From: CAVDHB01 sp963608705
GTDB lineage: Bacteria > Bacteroidota > Bacteroidia > Bacteroidales > Bacteroidaceae
DNA: 54,931 nt
Assembly: GCA_963608705.1 (NCBI GenBank)
Contig: CAVDHB010000010.1
Span: forward strand, 1-54,931
Reading direction: 5' to 3'
A program made the translations under genes and the position numbers. Under the pieces are notes generated by a model. It saw only the letters and a list, made by a program, of their open reading frames with translations. It was not told the DNA's origin and did not search any database. Shown piece by piece: positions 1 through 8,080 of this stretch (the stretch's first letter is position 1; each line of letters opens with the position of its first letter).

Positions 1-44
1 GATGTTGAAACTTTATGCAAATATACAACGATTAAATAATATAC

Positions 45-115
45 AATGATTATCCGCAAAATCGTACCACTAATCAACATTGTTTAGGTAGAGACGCGAT
101 TAATCGCATCTCTAC
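45..115. repeat. Dispersed hairpin repeat, copy 1 (modules B + A)
   Basis: Module B (45-87) reads around GATTATCCGCAA, ATCGTACCAC and AATCAACATTGTTTAGG. It runs straight into a 28-base palindrome (88-115) with 14-base arms GTAGAGACGCGATT and AATCGCATCTCTAC and a single C/T mismatch. The same composite, inverted, lies at 22180-22245. The palindrome abuts the mntH stop codon and probably folds into the 3' end of that transcript. No transposase is nearby; a MITE- or REP-like element is the best description. Confidence 0.75.
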
Positions 116-1383
116 TACTCAATCACCAATAACAGTATATTCAATACCGTGACAATTGCGCCTATGCTGTAAAGCAATATCTTGGTGGGAAGATAGTTTT
201 TGTGCGCCCCCATCACTCGTGAGGAGGAAGTCAGGTAAACCAGAGAGAAGATGGTGAGCGGAAGTTGGATGCTCAGTATGTATTGTGACCACAACAGACC
301 TTTGAAAGCGTTGTCTATGCAGAAAATCACTATTAACGCCAGCACGAAGGACAGGGTGACTCCCGCCTTTGAGTGAATGTCCTTGATGTTATAAGGCTCT
401 TTGAAGATTCCCGCAAAGATGGAGCCGGCGGCCATGCCGCTGGTGATGGTGGAGGACAGTCCTGCCAACAGCAACGCCAAAGCGAAAACTACTGTAGCCA
501 CGTTGCCTAACAGGGGTTTCAACATCTCTGCAGCTTGTTCCAAACCGTCCACATGGATACCTTGTTCAAAGAATGTGGCGGCGGCAAGCAGTATGATGGC
601 ACTGTTTATCGCCCACCCTATCGTCATGGCCAGCAAGGTGTCGTAGAATTCATATTTCAAACTCTTCTCGATGGCCTTTTCTCCCTTCGTGTTTATCTGC
701 CGGCTCTGTATGACTTCCGAGTGCAAGAAGAGGTTGTGCGGCATGACCACCGCACCCAGTACGCCCATCACCACGAAAAGACTGCCATGCGGCAGTTCCG
801 GTGCCACCCAGTGGTAGCCAGCTTGTGCCCAGTCTACTTGTATGAAGAACAACTCATACAAGAAGGCCAGTCCAATGACCGACACAAAGGTAATGATATA
901 CCGTTCCACTCTTTTATAGGAGTTGGAGAAAAGCAGATAGAAGGCGGCTGCGGCCACTAACACGGCACCGAGACTCAGCGGCAGATGAAACAACATCTGC
1001 AAGGCTACGGCACCGCCAAGGATTTCCGCCAACGAAGTGGAAACAGAAGCGATGACTGCACTCCACAATACAGGACGGGCTATGCGTTTGGGCAGAAAGG
1101 CAGACACGGACTCTGAAAGACACTTGCCTGTCACGATACCCAAGTGGGCGGCGTTATGCTGGAGTATAATCAACATGATGGTGGACAGCGTGATGACCCA
1201 TAGTAAGGTATAGCCGAACTGCGCTCCGGCGGCCAAGTTGGTAGCCCAGTTGCCGGGGTCAATGAAGCCGACCGTACACATCAGTCCCGGCCCCACGTAT
1301 TTCAAGAAGTCCAGTCCGCCTTGATAGCGTTTATGGTTTTTGCTTTTCCAGTCCTTGAGAAATTCTTTGAGCGATTTGTACAT
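115..1383 (-). CDS. mntH: Nramp-family divalent metal transporter
   Basis: A 422-aa polytopic inner-membrane protein of the Nramp family, which couples proton influx to uptake of Mn2+ or Fe2+. The family signatures are present: DPGN in the first membrane helix (residues 42-45) and MPHNLFLHS in the sixth. Length is normal for bacterial MntH. The start lies three bases after the stop of the carbonic anhydrase gene, so the two are co-transcribed; this pairing may link bicarbonate/proton chemistry to proton-driven metal uptake, which is inference. The stop codon abuts a dispersed hairpin repeat that may serve as terminator. Metal specificity cannot be read from sequence, so MntH rather than a general Nramp name is tentative. 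Confidence 0.9.
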   Translation of the reverse strand: MYKSLKEFLKDWKSKNHKRYQGGLDFLKYVGPGLMCTVGFIDPGNWATNLAAGAQFGYTLLWVITLSTIMLIILQHNAAHLGIVTGKCLSESVSAFLPKRIARPVLWSAVIASVSTSLAEILGGAVALQMLFHLPLSLGAVLVAAAAFYLLFSNSYKRVERYIITFVSVIGLAFLYELFFIQVDWAQAGYHWVAPELPHGSLFVVMGVLGAVVMPHNLFLHSEVIQSRQINTKGEKAIEKSLKYEFYDTLLAMTIGWAINSAIILLAAATFFEQGIHVDGLEQAAEMLKPLLGNVATVVFALALLLAGLSSTITSGMAAGSIFAGIFKEPYNIKDIHSKAGVTLSFVLALIVIFCIDNAFKGLLWSQYILSIQLPLTIFSLVYLTSSSRVMGAHKNYLPTKILLYSIGAIVTVLNILLLVIE

Positions 1384-1386
1384 GGT

Positions 1387-1929
1387 TTATCTCACAGCGT
1401 TAAGTTCGCCAGTAGTGGAGTCTATGATGAATCCGTACACTTTGATATCCTGGGGGATGAGTGGATGGTGTAAGATGGCATCCACCGTCTTGCGCACCGA
1501 CTCTTCCGTGTCGTGGAATCCTTCCAGCCAGTGGTTCAGGTTGATGCCGCAGCGTCTTACTGTCTCGATGGTCTCTTCTTGGATGCCTCTTTTCTCCATC
1601 AGGGCGAGCATTTCCTGTCCATTCATGTGGCAAGCCCCGCATTGCGTGTGTGCGATGACCATGATTTCCTTCACTCCCAGCTCATAGACTGCCACGAGGA
1701 GGCTGCGCATCACACTGCCGAACGGATGCAAGATGACACCTCCTGCGTTTTTGATGAGTTTGGCGTCGCCGTTCTTGATGCCTAACGCAGCAGGCAGCAG
1801 TTCCGTCAGACGAGTGTCCATGCACGACAAGATGGCCAGCTTCTTGTCGGGATATTTGCTGGTGATGTATTTCTCGTATCCTTTGTTTGTGACAAACTGT
1901 TTGTTATAGGCCAGTATTTCTTCTACCAT
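1387..1929 (-). CDS. Beta-class carbonic anhydrase
   Basis: Catalyses reversible hydration of CO2 to bicarbonate in the cytoplasm. With the start at 1929 the protein is 180 aa and shows the beta-class zinc site: Cys36, Asp38 and Arg40 in CMDTR, and His94 and Cys97 in HTQCGAC. An in-frame ATG at 1959 would add ten residues, but it falls inside a clear -7 box (TACCTTTG, 1964-1957 on the minus strand), so the start at 1929, which opens MVEEILAYN, is preferred. It is first gene of an operon with mntH, three bases downstream. The upstream neighbour is an independent small transcription unit ending in its own terminator. Confidence 0.92.
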   Translation of the reverse strand: MVEEILAYNKQFVTNKGYEKYITSKYPDKKLAILSCMDTRLTELLPAALGIKNGDAKLIKNAGGVILHPFGSVMRSLLVAVYELGVKEIMVIAHTQCGACHMNGQEMLALMEKRGIQEETIETVRRCGINLNHWLEGFHDTEESVRKTVDAILHHPLIPQDIKVYGFIIDSTTGELNAVR

Positions 1930-1956
1930 AGTCTTTGTGAATGAGTTGATTTTCAA

Positions 1957-1964
1957 CAAAGGTA
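1957..1964 (-). promoter_or_regulatory. -7 box of the carbonic anhydrase-mntH operon
   Basis: TACCTTTG matches the Bacteroidetes -7 consensus TAnnTTTG. No convincing TTTG lies 19-20 bases upstream. It sets transcription start near 1950 and rules out the ATG at 1959. Confidence 0.6.
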
Positions 1965-2035
1965 CATATTTTCAAGGAATGATGCCCTTGTTCTCTTAAA
2001 TGGTAAGATAATTTAAGGCTTGAGCGTGGGGATAT

Positions 2036-2064
2036 AAAAAGAGGATGTCCTTTCGGGCATCCTC
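2036..2064 (-). terminator. Rho-independent terminator of the small upstream unit
   Basis: A ten-pair stem (2041-2050 with 2055-2064, one G-U pair) with a four-base loop, followed on the minus strand by a run of T (2040-2036). It separates the 25-aa peptide unit from the carbonic anhydrase promoter. Confidence 0.85.
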
Positions 2065-2106
2065 TTATAGTACTCTCTGATTTTCTTTTTTAAGCTCTCA
2101 GCTTGA

Positions 2107-2184
2107 TTACAAAGCGTACACTTTCATGTTTGCTTCACCAATCGTAGCAAGAGCTGCTAACACAATTCTAAATACCTTTCTCAT
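2107..2184 (-). CDS. Candidate 25-aa small peptide, unknown function
   Basis: A 25-codon frame beginning MRKVFRIVLAALATIG and ending KVYAL. It has a basic N-terminus and a short hydrophobic stretch, like a tiny membrane or leader peptide. It sits alone in a transcription unit: promoter at 2380-2349 and a strong terminator at 2064-2036, giving an RNA of about 300 nt with a leader of roughly 160 nt. A small stem (TCCCTG/CAGGGA) lies just upstream of the start. It recalls the very short single-gene proteins common in Bacteroidales, such as the smalltalk type, but I cannot assign it to a family. The unit could instead be a regulatory RNA and the frame fortuitous. Confidence 0.45.
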   Translation of the reverse strand: MRKVFRIVLAALATIGEANMKVYAL

Positions 2185-2348
2185 AATTACCTAAATTTTA
2201 AATCCCTGTCCTTCCAGGGACTTGTTAAACAATCTTTTTTGCCAGTTACGTTTCTCCCGAAACTTGGCCAACCTCTATTATCTCAACTAACAACCTGCGA
2301 TTATAGCATCGCTTTTACCTTTACCTCTGTTATCCTTGTTTGCTGTGG

Positions 2349-2380
2349 CAAAAGTACGGCAAAGATTCAGAATGGCCAAT
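2349..2380 (-). promoter_or_regulatory. Promoter of the 25-aa peptide / small RNA unit
   Basis: On the minus strand ATTG (2380-2377), 20 bases, then TACTTTTG (2356-2349), a good sigma-ABfr promoter. Transcription would start near 2342. Confidence 0.65.
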
Positions 2381-2458
2381 ATTTTATGCTGTTAAGCATA
2401 AAATTGGAGCTTTTTCTTGACTTACATCAATGCGGAAGTCTGTTTTAGTCTTTTGTTA

Positions 2459-2490
2459 TTTGGATATATGGGGGGAAAGAAGTATCTTCG
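2459..2490 (+). promoter_or_regulatory. Promoter of the aldo/keto reductase gene
   Basis: TTTG (2459-2462), a 20-base spacer, then TATCTTCG (2483-2490), one mismatch to TAnnTTTG. It lies 27 bases before the start codon. Confidence 0.7.
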
Positions 2491-2517
2491 CAAGGTATAA
2501 ACATAACTACTATTTAA

Positions 2518-3522
2518 ATGATAAACCCAATCTATTCTCCCGACGCAACACGTTATGACAACGGCATGAAGTATCGTCGTTGTGGGAAAAGCGGCGTGCT
2601 TCTTCCTGAAGTGTCACTCGGCTTGTGGCATAACTTTGGCGATGTGAACACGTTCGCCAATGCCCTTGACTTGGCTCATTACGCCTTTGACCACGGTATC
2701 ACCCACTTCGACTTGGCAAATAACTACGGTCCTTCCTACGGTTCCGCAGAAGAGACTTTCGGTCATATCATGGAGAAGTCCTTCCTCCCCTATCGTGATG
2801 AGTTGTTCATCTCCAGCAAAGCTGGTTACGATATGTGGCCTGGGCCTTACGGCAACTGGGGCTCTCGTAAATACCTTATCAGCAGCTTGAACCAGAGTTT
2901 GAAACGGATGCACTTGGAGTATGTAGACCTTTTCTATACGCATCGTTATGACCCGGAGACTCCGCTGGAAGAGACCATGCAGGCGTTGGTGGACATTGTG
3001 CGCAGTGGAAAAGCGTTGTATGTGGGTATTTCCCGCTATCCGAAAGAAGCGTTGAAATTCTGCACCGCCTATTTGAGAGAGCGGGATGTGCCTTGCCTTA
3101 TCTATCAGGGAAGATACAATCTGTTCGACTTGGCGCCGGAGAAAGAGGACATCTTGCAGACGGCCAAAGCGGAAGGATGCGGCTTTATCTCTTTCTCTCC
3201 CTTGGCACAGGGCCTGCTGACAGATCGTTATCTCCATGGAATCCCGGAAGATTCTCGTATGGCCAAGAATAAGTTCTTGAAGAAAGAGGTGCTGACGGAC
3301 GAGAAGTTGGCGCAAATTCGTGCCTTGAATGAGATTGCCGCTCAGCGTGGACAGACACTTGCCGAGATGGCGTTGGCCTGGGTGTTGAAAGACGACCTTG
3401 TGACTTCTGTGTTGATTGGTGCAAGCTCAGTGGCTCAGCTGAAGGACAACATCCAAGGTATCAAGAACACTTCGTTTACACAAGAAGAGTTGGCGAAGAT
3501 AGACCAGATTATCGGACGCTAA
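2518..3522 (+). CDS. Aldo/keto reductase, YghZ/GPR type
   Basis: A 334-aa NADPH-dependent oxidoreductase of the TIM-barrel aldo/keto reductase superfamily. The catalytic tetrad is visible: Asp65 and Tyr70 in FDLANNYG, Lys101 in SSKAGYD and His142 in YTHRYD. The order SSKAGYDMWPGPYG followed by GSRKYL is typical of the YghZ (L-glyceraldehyde 3-phosphate reductase) subgroup, related to potassium-channel beta subunits. It detoxifies small aldehydes such as methylglyoxal in E. coli; the substrate here is unknown. It has its own promoter and appears monocistronic; its stop codon overlaps that of the convergent gene at 3519. Confidence 0.93.
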   Translation: MINPIYSPDATRYDNGMKYRRCGKSGVLLPEVSLGLWHNFGDVNTFANALDLAHYAFDHGITHFDLANNYGPSYGSAEETFGHIMEKSFLPYRDELFISSKAGYDMWPGPYGNWGSRKYLISSLNQSLKRMHLEYVDLFYTHRYDPETPLEETMQALVDIVRSGKALYVGISRYPKEALKFCTAYLRERDVPCLIYQGRYNLFDLAPEKEDILQTAKAEGCGFISFSPLAQGLLTDRYLHGIPEDSRMAKNKFLKKEVLTDEKLAQIRALNEIAAQRGQTLAEMALAWVLKDDLVTSVLIGASSVAQLKDNIQGIKNTSFTQEELAKIDQIIGR

Positions 3523-4088
3523 ATCAGCTTTAATAATTCTTTCGCTGTGCGGTCGTCTTCTTCTTCCGCACGGCGGCGCAAACGGCGGACAGCCTCTTGC
3601 TCATTCTGCGCTACGTCCCATCCTGTGAGATAGGCCAAGTCCATGTAAATGGCAGCCTTGGTGCCTCTTTCCTTGATGGCGAAGCGAGACCAGCGGAGCA
3701 GGTTGTCCGCCGTTAGTTGTATCTCTTCGTTTGTCCCTATTTGTCTCCTCGCTTCTTTCAGCCGGGTGTTGCAAAGGGTGAAACGGAGTGTGCCAAGCAT
3801 CAGGCAGAAGATGCCCACGAAGAGGAAAAAGGGGTATTCAATGCCGCACACTAAAGACAACACGCCCATTCCTATCCAGGTGAGTGCGTTCTTTCGTATC
3901 TTCGCCAAGTGTTTTAGCCGTACCTTGTACACAAGGTTGACGGTCATCTCTTGCTTCAGCCCTACCGCCTTGGTAAGGGATTGCAAGATTTCTTCGCAGG
4001 ACTTCTTCTCTTTCAGTTGGTTCATGACATACGCTTGCATATCATGTATGACATATTGACGTATATAGTTGCTTACTTGTTCTTTCAT
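3519..4088 (-). CDS. Hypothetical membrane protein, 189 aa
   Basis: I do not recognise a family. The protein has an alpha-helical N-terminus with a repeated regulatory-looking segment (LKEKKSCEEILQSL), two adjacent hydrophobic segments around residues 75-110 (WIGMGVLSLVCGI and FFLFVGIFCLMLG), and a charged C-terminal helix rich in Glu and Arg that resembles a Sel1/TPR-like helical pair (AIYMDLAYLTGWDVAQNEQEA). A much longer reading frame extends upstream to 4553, but it would run through the CPBP gene on the other strand; the start at 4088 (MKEQVSNYIRQ) is preferred. It is divergent from the CPBP-M16 pair and convergent with the aldo/keto reductase. Confidence 0.7.
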   Translation of the reverse strand: MKEQVSNYIRQYVIHDMQAYVMNQLKEKKSCEEILQSLTKAVGLKQEMTVNLVYKVRLKHLAKIRKNALTWIGMGVLSLVCGIEYPFFLFVGIFCLMLGTLRFTLCNTRLKEARRQIGTNEEIQLTADNLLRWSRFAIKERGTKAAIYMDLAYLTGWDVAQNEQEAVRRLRRRAEEEDDRTAKELLKLI

Positions 4089-4143
4089 GCCGCGAATATA
4101 CGATATTTCGTAGAATAAATTTTCTGCGTCGGTGAATTTCTTG

Positions 4144-4151
4144 TATCTTCG
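4144..4151 (+). promoter_or_regulatory. -7 box of the CPBP protease-M16 operon
   Basis: TATCTTCG, the same variant as the aldo/keto reductase promoter, with a weak T-rich -33 region near 4120-4124. It lies within the longer upstream frame starting at 4132, which supports the start at 4195. Confidence 0.55.
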
Positions 4152-4194
4152 CGTATGTGAAGACAAAAGGACAATACAAAACGAAAGACAAAAG

Positions 4195-4923
4195 ATGCTA
4201 TTTGTATATATTCTCTGTGTGCTGTTGTTGTTTCTGTTGATGCAACTGACAGGGCTTATTCCCGGTATTTCGCTGGGAACGGCTTCCGCTGCTTCCAGCG
4301 TATTGACCGTGGCGGCGTTTTTCTTATTGAGAAAGTATTTCAAGATTCGGTTTGAACGGTTGTTCTCCAATGTGTCCGTACGGTTGTTGGTCTTGTGTGT
4401 GCCGCTGACGTTGGCCGCCATGTTCTTCATGAACGTGTGTATGGAGGCGTTGAGTTTGCCCGACAAGATGCAGGCCACGTTTATCCAGATAAGCCGCACG
4501 CCCGTAGGGTTCCTTGCTATCGCCCTCTTAGGGCCTGTCTGCGAGGAAGTCACTTTCCGCGGGGTGTTGCAGGGCTATTTGCAACAGCGGCTTCGTCCGT
4601 GGATGGCTGTCTTTATCTCCGCTTTTCTCTTCGGACTTATTCACGGCAATCCGGCGCAGATACCCTTCGCTTTCGCCTTGGGGCTGTTGCTTGGATGGCT
4701 CTTCTTGCGTAGCGGAAGCCTGTGGCCGGGTTTGCTGGCTCATGTGATAAACAATACGGTTGGTGCGTCCATGATGGCTTTCTCTTCACAACCTGACGCG
4801 ACCATCGAGGAAACCTTGGGGACCACGGTGATGTGGACACTCACCGCAGTGTCTCTCTTAGTGTTTCTCTTATTCCTATATATGGTAAACAAGAATTATT
4901 CATTAAATAACAAACAAGAATGA
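4195..4923 (+). CDS. CPBP-family intramembrane metalloprotease (Rce1/Abi type)
   Basis: A 242-aa inner-membrane protease. The conserved motifs are all visible: CEEVTFRG (Glu117, Glu118, Arg122), FGLIH (His150) and HVINN (His183, Asn187), within about seven or eight hydrophobic segments. The family cleaves prenylated proteins in eukaryotes and is linked to bacteriocin maturation or self-immunity in bacteria. An ATG at 4132 would place the promoter inside the gene, so the start at 4195 (MLFVYILC) is chosen. Its stop overlaps the start of the M16 peptidase gene (ATGA at 4920-4923), which implies translational coupling and possibly a shared substrate. Confidence 0.88.
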   Translation: MLFVYILCVLLLFLLMQLTGLIPGISLGTASAASSVLTVAAFFLLRKYFKIRFERLFSNVSVRLLVLCVPLTLAAMFFMNVCMEALSLPDKMQATFIQISRTPVGFLAIALLGPVCEEVTFRGVLQGYLQQRLRPWMAVFISAFLFGLIHGNPAQIPFAFALGLLLGWLFLRSGSLWPGLLAHVINNTVGASMMAFSSQPDATIEETLGTTVMWTLTAVSLLVFLLFLYMVNKNYSLNNKQE

Positions 4924-7781
4924 AGAAAATCGTTTCACTTGTGGCGTGCTTCCTGCTGTTTTTGGGAACAGTGAGCGTGAGTGCGCAACAAATGCCTCCA
5001 CTTCCGGTAGACCCGAATGTGAGGGTGGGCAAGTTGCCGAACGGACTGACTTATTACATCCGTCACAACAACTGGCCAGAGAACCGTGCTGACTTCTACA
5101 TTGCGCAGCGGGTCGGTTCTATCAATGAGGAGGAAAGCCAGCGGGGATTGGCTCACTTCTTGGAACACATGTGCTTCAACGGCACGAAGAACTTCCCCGG
5201 AGACAAGCTTATCCGTTATCTGGAGACCTTGGGCGTGAAATTCGGGGAGAACCTGAATGCCTACACGTCTGTAGACGAGACGGTGTATAATATCTGTAAT
5301 GTGCCCACGGGACGGGTGTCCGCCTTGGACTCCTGTATGCTCATTTTGCACGACTGGAGCCATGACTTGACCCTTGACAACAAGGAGATAGACAAGGAAC
5401 GCGGCGTGATTCACGGAGAATGGCGTATGCGTACAGGAGCAAGCTACCGAATGTTAGAGAAGTGCGCTCCCCTGCTCTATCCTAACAGCCGCTACGGACA
5501 GCGTATGCCTATCGGACTGATGAGCGTGATTGACCATTTCAAGTACGATGAGTTGAAAAACTATTATAAGAAATGGTATTTCCCCGCTAACCAGGCGATT
5601 ATCATCGTGGGAGACGTGGACGTAGACCGTACGGAGAAGAAGCTGGCCGAGATATTTCAGGACATCAAAGCTCCGGCGAATCCCGCAAAGCGCATTTACT
5701 ATCCGGTGCCTGACAACGACAAGTTGATTTGTACCGTACAGAAAGACAAAGAACAGCCGCTGCTGAGTGTGGATCTGATGTTCAAACATGAGGTGGTACC
5801 GGATTCCTTGAAGAACTCCGTGGCTTATCTGTTGCAGAATTACCTGTCCAACGCCGCTACTTCTATGCTGAACGACCGTTTCGCTGAACTGAGCAAGAAG
5901 GCGGACTGTCCCTTTACGGACGCGGGTGCAGGAGACGGAAACTATTTCTTGGCCAAAACCAAGGGTGCGTTTGACTTCTCCGCTTCTTGCAAGGAGGGAA
6001 AAGCGGAAGCGTCTATGGCGGCTCTTACCCGCGAGGCGTTCCGGGCTTACAAGTTCGGCTTCACTCCCACTGAGTATAACCGTTTCCGCATGAACTTCCT
6101 GAGTGCCTTGGAGAGCCGCTTCAAGAACCGGGAGAAACAGACGAACAACTCATTCGTCAATACCTATGTGCGCAACTTCCTGGACAACGAGCCTCGTATG
6201 TCCATCGAGCAGCGTTATACCTTGCTGAAGCAAGTATTGCCGAATGTTCCAGTGGACTTGGTGAACCAGGCTTACAAGAGTCTCATCAGCCAGTCTGACA
6301 CGAACGTGGTGATTGTGGCGTTCTGTCCGGACAAGGCAGGAGTAGCCATCCCTACGGAGGCATCCTTGGTGAACGCTTTCCGCAATGCGAAGAAAGAAGA
6401 CCTGAAACCTTACGTGGATAATGTGAAGACTGGTCCGTTGATGAAGACCGAGCCGAAGGCCGGAAGTGTCGTCAAGGAAGAGTCGTTGCCACAGTTCGGT
6501 GCGAAAGTATGGACACTTTCCAACGGTATCAAAGTATATCTGAAGAAGACCGACTTCTCCAAGGACAATATCCAGATTGCGGGTATCGGCAAAGGAGGTG
6601 ATTCTCAGTATGGCAATACGGATATTCCCAATATCAAGATGCTGAATGCCGTGATGAATGTGTCTGGTGCGGGTGATTTCACCAGCACGGAGTTGCAGAA
6701 GAACCTGGCGGGCAAACAACTCAGCGTGAATGCGGGAGTCAGCATTGATGAAGAGCGCATCTCTGTCAGCACCACTCCCAAGGACTTGAAAGATGCCTTG
6801 CAGGTGATGTATCTCAATGTGATGCAACCCAAGAAGGATAACGATGCGTTTAATTCCCTGATGGAGGAAACACGTACCGCCTTGCAGAACCGTGCCGTGA
6901 GTCCGCAGACTGCTCTCTCCGACTCTATCAGCCAGACGATGTACGCTCATCATCCTCGTTCCAAGAGCATGACGGTAGATATGTTGAAGCAGGTAAACTA
7001 CGACAAGATTCTCTCCATGTACAAGGACCGTTTCAAGGATTTCTCTGACTTCCACTTCGTAGTGGTAGGTAACTACAACGAGGATTCCTTGCGTCTGTAC
7101 ACGGCGAAATACATCGCTTCCCTGCCTTGTGCCGGACGTGTGGAGAAGCCGAAAGACACGGGCTACAAGTTCGCCAAGGGACAAATTAAGAACTACTTCC
7201 AGCATAAGATGGAGACCCCTCAGTCTACAGCCATCGTGCGTTGGCAGGCTGAGTGTCCTTGGACGTTGAAGAACTCTATCATTGCGGATATCACAGGCCA
7301 GATTCTCACGATGAACTATATCGAGAAGATACGTGAGGATAAGGGTTGGGCTTATTCCGCTGGAGCGCAAGGTGCCGTGCAGCCGTCTTCTACAGGCATA
7401 GGCAAACCCGAAGTCATGTTAATAGGCTATTGCCCGGTGAAGCCGGAGAACAGCAAAGAGGCCATGAACTTGATGGTACAGCAGGTGGACAGCATTGCGC
7501 TGAAGGGTGTGGATGCTGGACAGCTGGCCAAAGTGAAGGAATACATGGTGAAGAGTACGACCGAAGACTTTAAGACCAACGGTTATTGGATGGGTATTCT
7601 CAATTCTTTCGCCCAGTATAAGGTGGACCGTAACGCTGACCGTCTCAAGACTATCTCCAGCATCACTTCGGATGATATCCGTGCTTTCGTGAAGAAGTAC
7701 ATACTGAAGGCTAACCGTGTGGAGGTTATCATGGACCCGGATGCGGCTTCCTTGAAGAAAACGCCTTCCGTGACGAAGTAA
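4920..7781 (+). CDS. M16-family zinc metallopeptidase, PqqL-like, secreted
   Basis: A 953-aa protein with a Sec signal peptide (cleavage near SVSAQQ, residue 23). It carries the inverted zinc motif HFLEH (His79, Glu82, His83), and Glu160/Glu167 in KERGVIHGEW supply the third ligand region. A second, catalytically silent M16 half follows from about residue 520 (WTLSNGIKVYLKK), giving the usual clam-shell pitrilysin/insulinase fold in a single chain, with a C-terminal region ending FVKKYILKANRVEVIMDP. It is expected in the periplasm and degrades peptides. Translation is coupled to the preceding CPBP protease. A strong terminator follows at 7810-7845. Confidence 0.93.
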   Translation: MKKIVSLVACFLLFLGTVSVSAQQMPPLPVDPNVRVGKLPNGLTYYIRHNNWPENRADFYIAQRVGSINEEESQRGLAHFLEHMCFNGTKNFPGDKLIRYLETLGVKFGENLNAYTSVDETVYNICNVPTGRVSALDSCMLILHDWSHDLTLDNKEIDKERGVIHGEWRMRTGASYRMLEKCAPLLYPNSRYGQRMPIGLMSVIDHFKYDELKNYYKKWYFPANQAIIIVGDVDVDRTEKKLAEIFQDIKAPANPAKRIYYPVPDNDKLICTVQKDKEQPLLSVDLMFKHEVVPDSLKNSVAYLLQNYLSNAATSMLNDRFAELSKKADCPFTDAGAGDGNYFLAKTKGAFDFSASCKEGKAEASMAALTREAFRAYKFGFTPTEYNRFRMNFLSALESRFKNREKQTNNSFVNTYVRNFLDNEPRMSIEQRYTLLKQVLPNVPVDLVNQAYKSLISQSDTNVVIVAFCPDKAGVAIPTEASLVNAFRNAKKEDLKPYVDNVKTGPLMKTEPKAGSVVKEESLPQFGAKVWTLSNGIKVYLKKTDFSKDNIQIAGIGKGGDSQYGNTDIPNIKMLNAVMNVSGAGDFTSTELQKNLAGKQLSVNAGVSIDEERISVSTTPKDLKDALQVMYLNVMQPKKDNDAFNSLMEETRTALQNRAVSPQTALSDSISQTMYAHHPRSKSMTVDMLKQVNYDKILSMYKDRFKDFSDFHFVVVGNYNEDSLRLYTAKYIASLPCAGRVEKPKDTGYKFAKGQIKNYFQHKMETPQSTAIVRWQAECPWTLKNSIIADITGQILTMNYIEKIREDKGWAYSAGAQGAVQPSSTGIGKPEVMLIGYCPVKPENSKEAMNLMVQQVDSIALKGVDAGQLAKVKEYMVKSTTEDFKTNGYWMGILNSFAQYKVDRNADRLKTISSITSDDIRAFVKKYILKANRVEVIMDPDAASLKKTPSVTK

Positions 7782-7809
7782 GCAGTTCTTTATAAAACTA
7801 TAATACTTA

Positions 7810-7845
7810 AAAGGGTCGTATCACATTAGCTTGATACGACCCTTT
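7810..7845 (+). terminator. Rho-independent terminator after the M16 peptidase gene
   Basis: A perfect 14-pair stem (7810-7823 with 7832-7845, arms AAAGGGTCGTATCA and its complement) with an eight-base loop, followed by CTTTG. The A-rich 5' arm makes it a plausible bidirectional terminator, though no gene faces it from the right. Confidence 0.9.
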
Positions 7846-7964
7846 CTTTGTGCTTTGGGATACTTAACTTTATAAGTTTGTCTATTTAAAGTGAGTTTTG
7901 ATATATCCATTAGATTATTCTGTAAATAATCTCCCTTGGCACATGAAAATGTGAATCAGAAATA

Positions 7965-7994
7965 TTGCAAATCTTAATATTATTACTAACTTTG
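7965..7994 (+). promoter_or_regulatory. Promoter of the first Fic gene
   Basis: TTG (7965-7967), 19 bases, TAACTTTG (7987-7994), a full match to TAnnTTTG. The leader to the start codon is about 80 nt. Confidence 0.7.
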
Positions 7995-8080
7995 CAATCA
8001 CTTGTAAATCAGTATGGACATATACTATTTACGCAAATGTGAATAAGAGGTACTGCAAATGAATAAAAATAAGATAGCAA

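Noticed and set aside
4093..4100. TATATTCG on the minus strand as promoter of the 189-aa membrane protein
   Set aside because: It would place the transcription start at the start codon itself; a leaderless transcript cannot be excluded, but the box has a mismatch and no -33 partner.
4132..4194. Upstream in-frame start for the CPBP protease
   Set aside because: A -7 box lies inside this segment, and the extra 21 residues are hydrophilic and unlike the family.
6150..7370. A 406-codon minus-strand frame opposite the M16 peptidase gene
   Set aside because: It is an antisense shadow of a clear M16 domain gene and shows no family motif.
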